From: Deltaproteobacteria bacterium
GTDB taxonomy: Bacteria; Desulfobacterota; Syntrophia; Syntrophales; Smithellaceae
Length of the DNA: 9,669 nucleotides
Assembly (NCBI GenBank): GCA_011046295.1
Contig: DSAV01000111.1
Span: 1-9,669, forward strand
Reading direction: 5' to 3'
Of the stretch, positions 1-5,268 are shown one piece after another. Below the pieces are notes generated by a model. That model did no database searches and was not told where the DNA came from. It saw only the letters and a program-made list of their open reading frames with translations. Both the position numbers and the translations under genes were made by a program. Each line of letters begins with the position of its first letter. The first letter of the stretch is position 1.

Positions 1-293
1 GTTTCACTCCATCCCCTTACTTTTTGCAGTTCATCGAGAATCAGAATGACGGGGCTTTTGGAGGTATTACTTTCTGTAACGGCTCGTTTCCAATGTGTTT
101 CAATCCATGAGGAATCCAAGGGAACAGGACTGTCCGCAGTTGCGTAAATGGTAGGAATTTTGACAGACTCCTGAAGTTGAAGGGCAATTGTTGTTTTCCC
201 TACTTGTCTTGGACCGATCAAAACATGAATGACGGGTGTCGGCTGGGAAAGATCTTCCCTTAAAGCTGATAATAAATGACGTTCAAAATTCAT
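1..293 (-). CDS. AAA ATPase of the AAA_14/DUF4143 type, N-terminal part, cut by the left edge
   Basis: Reading the minus strand from the ATG at 293-291 gives 97 codons that remain open at the window edge. Residues 27-35 form a Walker A motif (GPRQVGKTT), and residues 82-91 form a Walker B strand with its acidic pair at D87-E88 (ILILDELQK). This spacing and the 'DELQK..GW' wording are typical of the AAA_14 ATPases that usually carry a C-terminal DUF4143 region and total about 380-450 residues, so roughly three quarters of the protein is missing. The family is widespread in bacteria and archaea, often as lone genes near mobile or toxin-like loci; its biochemical role is poorly known. No Shine-Dalgarno sequence is visible before the ATG. 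The gene is separated from the polysaccharide operon by about 300 bases of repeats and has its own promoter region, so it is probably an independent unit. Confidence 0.85.
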   Translation of the reverse strand, partial: MNFERHLLSALREDLSQPTPVIHVLIGPRQVGKTTIALQLQESVKIPTIYATADSPVPLDSSWIETHWKRAVTESNTSKSPVILILDELQKVRGWSE

Positions 294-299
294 AAGCTG

Positions 300-342
300 C
301 TTATATCAAAGGCATTATATGTAGTCAAGTAGATTTACTCAA
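300..342 (-). promoter_or_regulatory. Two overlapping sigma70-type promoters for the ATPase gene
   Basis: On the minus strand one promoter has -35 TTGAGT (342-337), a 17-base spacer and a perfect -10 TATAAT (319-314). A second has -35 TTGACT (328-323), a 17-base spacer and -10 TATAAG (305-300). The second would start transcription almost on the ATG at 293, giving a leaderless or nearly leaderless message; the first would give a leader of about 14 bases without a clear ribosome binding site. Match quality is seen directly; which one is used is inference. Confidence 0.6.
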
Positions 343-366
343 TGGCTGAGTAATATTACTCAATGG
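335..366. promoter_or_regulatory. Operator-like palindrome with phased half-sites
   Basis: The 16-base sequence TGAGTAATATTACTCA at 347-362 is a perfect palindrome. Its right arm is also part of an 11-base direct repeat, TTACTCAATGG, found at 335-345 and 356-366, a spacing of 21 bases or two helical turns. There are therefore three TTACTCA half-sites (335-341, inverted at 347-353, 356-362). The leftmost overlaps the -35 box of the upstream promoter of the ATPase gene. This is the layout expected for a dimeric repressor binding cooperatively; the regulator is not identifiable from the window. Confidence 0.55.
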
Positions 367-383
367 GAATAAAGTTTTAGAAT

Positions 384-403
384 TTAAGGGTTAAGTGCCT
401 TAA
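384..403. other. Weak AT-rich hairpin
   Basis: TTAAGG at 384-389 and CCTTAA at 398-403 can pair around an 8-base loop. It lies downstream of the phosphatase gene on the minus strand, but the stem is short and no clean T-run follows, so it is only a weak candidate for a transcription end. Confidence 0.2.
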
Positions 404-409
404 GAAATC

Positions 410-506
410 GTGAATAGTGACCACCTGATACCCTGATACCCTGATACCCTGAAGGGCACACGAGGGCACACGAGGTGGCGCGAGCGTGAAAAGTGAATTG
501 TGATAA
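410..506. repeat. Short tandem arrays: GTGAANN heptads, 8-base and 10-base units
   Basis: Four short arrays follow each other. Two GTGA-type heptads lie at 410-423. An 8-base unit CTGATACC repeats about 3.5 times at 425-452. A 10-base unit AGGGCACACG repeats 2.3 times at 453-475. Three further heptads (GTGAAAA, GTGAATT, GTGATAA) lie at 486-506. Neither strand has a credible reading frame here. The stretch sits between the stop codon of the phosphatase gene and the ATPase promoter. Arrays of this kind are prone to slippage, so copy number may vary between strains. Confidence 0.8.
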
Positions 507-528
507 TCTTCCTTCATCATTATTCTTG

Positions 529-584
529 CTAACCCTCCAATCTTCTAATCCTCTAACCATCTAATCTTCTAATCTTCTAACCCT
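529..584. repeat. 8-base tandem array, CTAATCTT-like, seven units
   Basis: Seven consecutive 8-base units can be read: CTAACCCT, CCAATCTT, CTAATCCT, CTAACCAT, CTAATCTT, CTAATCTT, CTAACCCT. The array ends seven bases short of the phosphatase stop codon at 591-593. Units differ at a few positions, mostly C/T, so the array is partly decayed. The strand bias is extreme: the plus strand here has almost no G. Confidence 0.8.
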
Positions 585-590
585 CCCCCG

Positions 591-1292
591 CTATTCTTTC
601 TTCCCGTTTTCCGTCAACACTTGAACCGCTTTCAACGAGTGGGCATCGGTGCCGAAATGGGTGTAGATATTTTTTTCCTTCATCACGTCCGCCGCCTGCC
701 GGACGCGCGCGCCATACAAACCGGTAAAACTTCCCATATTCGCCTGAAAGGCACAGCCGATATTTTTTAAGTAGCTTAAAAGCGATGGCTCCCTGGTTTT
801 TAAATCATCCGCGCCGGATGGTAAATTGACATAGGGAATAAACGCGGGCTTGTTTTCGAGGCGCGGAAAAAAATGATTGTTTCTCTCCGGATGGGCAATC
901 AGGGGAATAAAGCCTTTGCGCTTTATGCGGAAGCAGGCTTCCCTGACAAATCCGCGGGGCATGTGGTTGGGAATTTCCACCATGATGTAATTCGTTTCGC
1001 CCATAGGCAGAGGGTCTTCCAAAAAATCAAAAAGGAATTCATCCAGGTAATATTCGCGCCCGGGAATAAGCGTGATGCTGATGTTTTCCGCGCGCAATTT
1101 TTCCCGCAATGCCGAAAGCATATTTTTTACGTCATTATTATCCGCTTCATAAAAGCCTTTGATAAGATGCGGCGTGCAGTAGACAGTATCATAACCATTT
1201 TGACGCAAGGCAACCGCCATCTCTATGGACTCTTCCATGGTATCCGGCCCGTCGTCAATGGCAGGAAGTATGTGGCAGTGGTAGTCGAGCAT
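591..1292 (-). CDS. CpsB/YwqE-family PHP-type tyrosine phosphatase of the polysaccharide operon
   Basis: This 233-residue cytoplasmic protein carries the metal-binding motifs of the PHP fold in order: HCH at residues 5-7, CTPH ending at H42, GRE at 78-80, E106, AHPE with H134, and GTDAH with D216 and H218. This is the pattern of the CpsB/CapC/YwqE manganese-dependent protein-tyrosine phosphatases, which are usually 240-260 residues; this one is slightly short at the C-terminus. Members remove phosphate from the C-terminal tyrosines of the partner BY-kinase, here the Wzc-like protein two genes upstream. The start ATG at 1292 directly precedes the HCH motif, as normal in the family. No strong ribosome binding site is visible; the sequence before the start is a small inverted repeat and heptad repeats. 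The gene ends the operon, about 98 bases after the four-helix-bundle gene. The function assignment is by motif; the kinase as substrate is inferred from context. Confidence 0.92.
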   Translation of the reverse strand: MLDYHCHILPAIDDGPDTMEESIEMAVALRQNGYDTVYCTPHLIKGFYEADNNDVKNMLSALREKLRAENISITLIPGREYYLDEFLFDFLEDPLPMGETNYIMVEIPNHMPRGFVREACFRIKRKGFIPLIAHPERNNHFFPRLENKPAFIPYVNLPSGADDLKTREPSLLSYLKNIGCAFQANMGSFTGLYGARVRQAADVMKEKNIYTHFGTDAHSLKAVQVLTENGKKE

Positions 1293-1308
1293 TTCACGGC
1301 AACGTGAA
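1293..1308. repeat. Small inverted repeat at the phosphatase start
   Basis: TTCACG (1293-1298) and CGTGAA (1303-1308) form a 6-base-pair stem around GCAA, directly before the ATG of the phosphatase gene. In the message this hairpin would sit where the ribosome binds, so it could lower translation. It is built from the same TTCACNN motif as the heptad arrays and may simply be the meeting point of two oppositely oriented units. Confidence 0.4.
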
Positions 1309-1338
1309 GAGTGAAAAGTAAAAAGTGAAGGGTGAAGG
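1304..1338. repeat. GTGAANN heptad array, five units
   Basis: Five 7-base units (GTGAAGA, GTGAAAA, GTAAAAA, GTGAAGG, GTGAAGG) run without interruption on the plus strand. They lie between the four-helix-bundle gene and the phosphatase gene. The orientation is opposite to that of the array at 1761-1816, so the four-helix-bundle gene is bracketed by inverted arrays. Confidence 0.85.
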
Positions 1339-1390
1339 GTTAAACCATTTCAACATTCACCATACTCCTTTAGCATTTCTGCTTTTATTT

Positions 1391-1765
1391 TCACTTTCCA
1401 ATATTTACTTTCTTTTTTATGTTCTGAATTAAACCGGCTAATTTTGCAGCTATAGATTCAATTTTTTGATCTACATCTTGTTTTGTTTCAGCGGCAAGAA
1501 AGTTTAGATTATACGCTATTTCAATTTGCGTATCCAGTTCGCTAAGTGATCCTCCGGCTATTGTAAGAAAATGTAAAAACTCCTTGGGCGAATGCCTTGC
1601 TGCGCCCTCGGCTATGTTGCTGGAAATAGAAATTACAGCACGTCTTATCTGGGCAGTTAATCCATATATTTCGGTTTTGGGAAAATCTTCGGTGATTTTA
1701 TAAATATTTGTTGCCAGATCAACGCTTTCCCGCCAAACATCCAGCTTCTTGTGCGCTCTCTTCAC
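1391..1765 (-). CDS. Four helix bundle protein (S23/IVP family)
   Basis: This 124-residue protein matches the TIGR02436-type four-helix-bundle family first described from ORFs in 23S rRNA intervening sequences. Visible signatures are L8-DVW11, F28-P29, YGL at 34-36, QIRRA at 39-43, SNIAEG at 49-54 and GSLSELDTQ at 72-80. It is mainly helical, with no signal peptide or membrane segment. Family members form pentameric helical bundles and are related in fold to Avd proteins of diversity-generating retroelements; a nucleic-acid-binding role is suspected but the function outside those elements is unknown. The start is a GTG (1765-1763) that lies inside a heptad repeat unit; no in-frame ATG exists near the N-terminus, and the conserved LxVW motif right after supports this start. 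It sits 31 bases after the kinase gene and before its phosphatase, an unusual place, and is flanked on both sides by heptad arrays, which suggests it arrived as a passenger cassette. Confidence 0.88.
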   Translation of the reverse strand: MKRAHKKLDVWRESVDLATNIYKITEDFPKTEIYGLTAQIRRAVISISSNIAEGAARHSPKEFLHFLTIAGGSLSELDTQIEIAYNLNFLAAETKQDVDQKIESIAAKLAGLIQNIKKKVNIGK

Positions 1766-1816
1766 GTTTCACCATTCACGATTCACTTTTCACCATTCAC
1801 GATTCACGTTTCACTA
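1761..1816. repeat. TTCACNN heptad array, eight units
   Basis: Eight perfect-phase 7-base units (TTCACGT, TTCACCA, TTCACGA, TTCACTT, TTCACCA, TTCACGA, TTCACGT, TTCACTA) fill 1761-1816. On the minus strand each reads NNGTGAA. The array overlaps the last codons and TGA stop of the wzc-like gene at 1797 and supplies the GTG start of the following gene at 1765. Because 7 is not a multiple of 3, the TGA in each unit falls in every reading frame within 21 bases. Units reading GGTGAA also resemble part of a Shine-Dalgarno sequence. Confidence 0.9.
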
Positions 1817-3977
1817 TCTTACGAATCGTTTCCGGCAGGAGTTTGTTTAGGAAAGATGCCCTGCCTTTGTCGTTGTTGCCGTTATCATCGGAATAGTAGC
1901 CGTAAGAGTCGCGGTAATAACGGCCGCCGTAGTAATCGTAACTTTCTCCTTTGCCCGCTTTGTCGTTGAGCACCAGGCCGGCAACGGGCGCTTTGATGGT
2001 AATCAGAATCTCGCGCGTGCGCCGGGCAATCTTTACGGGCACGCGGCCCGCCTCCACAACCAACACCACCAAATCGCAAACGGCTGTCAGCACCGGCGCG
2101 TCGGAAACAGCCATCACCGGCGGGGCGTCAATGATAATATGGTCGTAATTCTTGCGCTGCGTCAGCAAAAACTGCCGCATGGCTTCCGAACCGAGAAGCT
2201 CGGATGGATTGGGCGGGTTGGTGCCGGCGCTTATCAAATCCAAACCGTCAATGCCGGTATTGTGCACGGCCTTGGCAAAGGTAATATCGCCGGTCAGTAT
2301 CTCGCTGAGGCCGGGCGTTTTGCTGTGGCCGAATTTTTCATGCAGTGAAGAGCGCCGCAAATCGCAATCGACAATGAGCACGCGCGCCCTGGTCTGCGCC
2401 ATAATGTAGGCCAGATTGGAAGAGATGATACTCTTACCCTCCTGCGGAAAACTGCTGGTAATCAAAATGATTTTATTTTCCTTGCTAATGCCGGAAAAAT
2501 GCAGGCTGGTGCGCAGCGCGCGAAAAGCCTCGGCCACGGCGGATTTGGGCTCGTGCTGGACAACAATCATATTTTTGCCGGTGTTGTTGCGTGCCTCCAG
2601 CGCGCTAACGCGCGGGATAATCGCCAGCAGCGGCAGACCCATGACACGCTTTGCTTCTTCCGCGCCTTTGATGGTGTCGTCAAGGTATTCTTCAAAGAAA
2701 GCCAGGCCGACTCCCAGCCCCATGGCCAGAAGCATGCCGATAAGAAGATATTGCTTTTTTTTCGGCTTGACCGGTTTTTCAGGAGTTACGGCCGGGTCAA
2801 CTATGTTGATGTTGCTGATGGTGGATGCCCGGGCGATGCGCGCTTCCTCATGCTTTTGCAAAAGAAATGTATAAATATCGGCGTTGACCCGGGAAATGCG
2901 CGTGAGCCTGGCCAAATCACGTTCCGCCTGCGGCAGCGCTCTCATCTGCCGTTCATACGAAGCCAGCTGCTGCCTGATGGCTTCAAGCTGTTTATTAATC
3001 GTTCTGACGGCGGGATGCGCCTCGGTGTAATCGGCAAGCAATGCCCTTTTTTGCACTTCCAGCTCGGCGCGCGCTCTTTCACTTTCTGATATTTTCTGAA
3101 TCAGCGCCTGCGCTTCGCTGTCGAGCATCATCACACCGGTCGAACTTTTGTATGCCTGAAGTTTCTTTTCCGATGTGTTCAAATCCCCGCGCAAAATCGC
3201 AAGCTGCTCCTCCACGAAGCTGGCCGCCCGATCCGCTTCTTCCGATTTAAAACCGATAGATTGCTCCAGATAAGACTGCACCAGCGTGTTGACCACGTCA
3301 CGCGCCAAAATCGGGTCGGTGTTCTGATAAGAAACATTAATGATACTGGTCATACGCCCGGCTTCCGCCGCTTTTATTTTCTCGCGCAATCCTTCCACAA
3401 CTTGATCCGTTGACAGTAGATTAAGACGGAAACTGTCCCCCGTTTCTCCTTCTATGTCGGTAAGCAAAAGACGGAAGCCGTTTACCTGCATAAGCGCGCC
3501 GGAGGCGCCTTCGCCAATTGTCTTGCCTCCGTCATCTATAACTTTGTAAGTTTCAGCGCCGGTAAGTTCTATTTTATACGAAGGCTCTTCAGCTTCGGAA
3601 ACGAATTCCAGAATTTTAAAGTCAAGCCCCTTGGATTTTTTCGTTATGTCCCAATCCAGGTGAAGCCTTTTTACCACGTGCTCGGCATTGGTGCGCGATT
3701 TGAGTATTTCAATTTCCGTGTTCACGGGGTTTGAGGTGCTAAGCGAGAGTTCCCCCAGAATTCCGGCTTTTGCCTTTTCATCCTTAACATGAAGCATGGA
3801 CGAGGCTTCGTACACCGGCTTCATCAAAAACGTGTAAAGAATAACGGCAATGAAGACGGCAAAAAAGGCCCAGGCGAAAGTCCTGCGCCGCCGGATGATA
3901 ACGGCAATGTACTCAAAAATGTCTATTTCTTCCTGATTTTCCGTAGAGCCGGAACTTGCGGGTTTGAAAGCTTCCAT
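1797..3977 (-). CDS. wzc: Wzc-like polysaccharide co-polymerase with BY-kinase domain
   Basis: This 726-residue inner-membrane protein has the full Wzc layout. A Wzz/PCP domain starts at about residue 16, with the first membrane helix at 35-53. A large periplasmic part includes coiled coil at about 245-370 and a GNVR-type segment (about 355-405) ending in a proline- and lysine-rich stretch. The second membrane helix is at 410-428. The cytoplasmic kinase follows: Walker A (SSFPQEGKS, K515), Walker A' (VLIVDCDLRR, D537 and D539) and Walker B (HIIIDAPP, D617). A tail has eight tyrosines at 680, 682, 683, 687, 688, 692, 694 and 695. Such proteins control chain length and contact the Wza export channel; cycling of tail phosphorylation is needed for export. 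An AAGGGA ribosome site lies six bases before the ATG. The C-terminal VKRES and stop are encoded inside a heptad repeat. The gene follows the Wza-like gene by 84 bases. Confidence 0.95.
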   Translation of the reverse strand: MEAFKPASSGSTENQEEIDIFEYIAVIIRRRRTFAWAFFAVFIAVILYTFLMKPVYEASSMLHVKDEKAKAGILGELSLSTSNPVNTEIEILKSRTNAEHVVKRLHLDWDITKKSKGLDFKILEFVSEAEEPSYKIELTGAETYKVIDDGGKTIGEGASGALMQVNGFRLLLTDIEGETGDSFRLNLLSTDQVVEGLREKIKAAEAGRMTSIINVSYQNTDPILARDVVNTLVQSYLEQSIGFKSEEADRAASFVEEQLAILRGDLNTSEKKLQAYKSSTGVMMLDSEAQALIQKISESERARAELEVQKRALLADYTEAHPAVRTINKQLEAIRQQLASYERQMRALPQAERDLARLTRISRVNADIYTFLLQKHEEARIARASTISNINIVDPAVTPEKPVKPKKKQYLLIGMLLAMGLGVGLAFFEEYLDDTIKGAEEAKRVMGLPLLAIIPRVSALEARNNTGKNMIVVQHEPKSAVAEAFRALRTSLHFSGISKENKIILITSSFPQEGKSIISSNLAYIMAQTRARVLIVDCDLRRSSLHEKFGHSKTPGLSEILTGDITFAKAVHNTGIDGLDLISAGTNPPNPSELLGSEAMRQFLLTQRKNYDHIIIDAPPVMAVSDAPVLTAVCDLVVLVVEAGRVPVKIARRTREILITIKAPVAGLVLNDKAGKGESYDYYGGRYYRDSYGYYSDDNGNNDKGRASFLNKLLPETIRKIVKRES

Positions 3978-4061
3978 AAAAATTCCCTTTTCAAGCTGAG
4001 TTTTTGAAGTAACTGTAACCGAAAATTAAATTTTCAAATTCACCGCCGCGCGCGGATATGT

Positions 4062-5183
4062 TTAATCTCTCAGGTATTTAATCTGAACAAATGGCGCCAG
4101 AAGAGCGCTGAACATCTGTAGTGACGGAAGCATTTCACTGATGGCGTCGTTCCAGCCGCCGAGAGCGCTGCGGGGAACATAGACAATGTCTCCGTTTCTG
4201 AGTGGCATGGCCATTGTCTCGCCGCGCATAATTCTTTCAAAATCAACAACGATAAGTTCGCCGCGCGTGGCGGAATAGGAACGTATAATACGAACATAGT
4301 TCAAATCGTAACCGGTATCGCGCAGCTCCGCGCCGGCGATGGCCTGCGCGAGCGTAAGCCCGGCCGGAAGAAGCGGCTGCGGCCCCGGCTTCTTGACGGC
4401 GCCAAAAACAAAAACCTGCCGGTTTTTATTGTCCGGTACATAAAGGGTGTCGCCCGACCTCAGCCAGATGTTCTGGCGCTGGTCGCCGTTAGCAAGCAGT
4501 TCGTAAACATCAACCGGTATTGTTTTTTTATCGCGGATAAGCCGGGCGCCGCTGAGGTCCGCCATGTTGTCGTAACCGTTGCCCAGGGCGATTCCTTCCA
4601 GCAGCTTAAGAGGACGGTCCATATAATAAGTGCCCGGATTTCTGAACTGCCCCAGAAGGTTAAGCGGATGGCTTCTGTATTCTTTGATATCCACAATCAC
4701 CCACGGGTCTTTGAAATATTTGGGATAGATGGCCATCAGACGTTCCTGAATTTCGCGCTGGGTCATGCCCCATACATGGACTGTCCCGACATACGGCAGC
4801 TGGATATTACCGCTGCCGTCCACGCGGCAGCCCGTCGCCTGGGTGATAACGCCTATATTTGATGGTGTAGTAGTTGTTCCCGTTCCCGACGAGGGTACCA
4901 TGCTGGAGAATTCCGGTTTGCCGCTGACATTAACCGATAAAACATCGTATGGGCCCACGATATAATCGGCCGACGGAGGAGTTTCATCAAGGGGCGGCAG
5001 AGTCACCATCTCAGTTTCCACAACGGCGCTGGCGCTTCTGTGGTTTATACCGGCATTATCCGCCTGCGTGATTTCCTTGACGGCGCCCGGCGGCAAATCC
5101 CTGTAATGGGCACATCCCGTCATAACCGCAAACACTGTTGCCAGTAAAAAAATGACGCTGCGCGCTACGTGTCTGTTTTTCAT
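4062..5183 (-). CDS. wza: Wza-like outer-membrane polysaccharide export lipoprotein
   Basis: This 373-residue protein begins with a lipoprotein signal: a hydrophobic core at 9-20 and lipobox MTGC with the lipidated cysteine at 24. A Poly_export domain spans about 71-167 (starting DYIVGPYDVLSV), with a threonine/serine-rich insertion at about 93-117 where E. coli Wza also has a loop. Two SLBB domains follow at about 172-250 and 256-337, each ending in a GD..YVP strand. The last 30 residues (about 343-371) form an amphipathic helix like the one that builds the alpha-helical outer-membrane barrel of Wza. The protein should form an octameric channel that meets the Wzc periplasmic part. It lies between the large SLBB gene (85 bases upstream) and the kinase gene (84 bases downstream). 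AGGGA about nine bases before the ATG is the likely ribosome site. The assignment is secure; the polymer exported is unknown. Confidence 0.94.
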   Translation of the reverse strand: MKNRHVARSVIFLLATVFAVMTGCAHYRDLPPGAVKEITQADNAGINHRSASAVVETEMVTLPPLDETPPSADYIVGPYDVLSVNVSGKPEFSSMVPSSGTGTTTTPSNIGVITQATGCRVDGSGNIQLPYVGTVHVWGMTQREIQERLMAIYPKYFKDPWVIVDIKEYRSHPLNLLGQFRNPGTYYMDRPLKLLEGIALGNGYDNMADLSGARLIRDKKTIPVDVYELLANGDQRQNIWLRSGDTLYVPDNKNRQVFVFGAVKKPGPQPLLPAGLTLAQAIAGAELRDTGYDLNYVRIIRSYSATRGELIVVDFERIMRGETMAMPLRNGDIVYVPRSALGGWNDAISEMLPSLQMFSALLAPFVQIKYLRD

Positions 5184-5217
5184 AAAATCATTCCCTGAAT
5201 CTGTTTTTCGTTTGCGT

Positions 5218-5230
5218 GCCGGTATCCGGC
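5218..5230. other. Small GC-rich hairpin between the two export genes
   Basis: GCCGG and CCGGC pair around a three-base loop within the 85-base gap between the large SLBB gene and the wza-like gene. No T-run follows on the minus strand, so it is not a convincing terminator; it could stabilise mRNA ends. Confidence 0.3.
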
Positions 5231-5268
5231 TTTATCCGTAACAGTTTTTTTACCATTTATCAATGACA

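Noticed and set aside
410..584. CRISPR array
   Set aside because: Units are 7-10 bases and directly adjacent, with no 25-40 base repeats or unique spacers and no cas genes.
873..1307. Open frame on the plus strand of 144 codons
   Set aside because: It is antisense to the phosphatase gene, whose metal-binding motifs are all intact, so the minus-strand gene is the real one.
1391..1765. Part of a diversity-generating retroelement, because Avd accessory proteins share the four-helix-bundle fold
   Set aside because: There is no reverse transcriptase, template repeat or variable-repeat pair in the window, and the sequence motifs are those of the general S23/IVP family.
2499..3089. Open frame on the plus strand of 196 codons
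   Set aside because: It lies entirely antisense to the well-supported kinase gene, matches no family I recognise and is rich in arginine and glycine as expected for a shadow frame.
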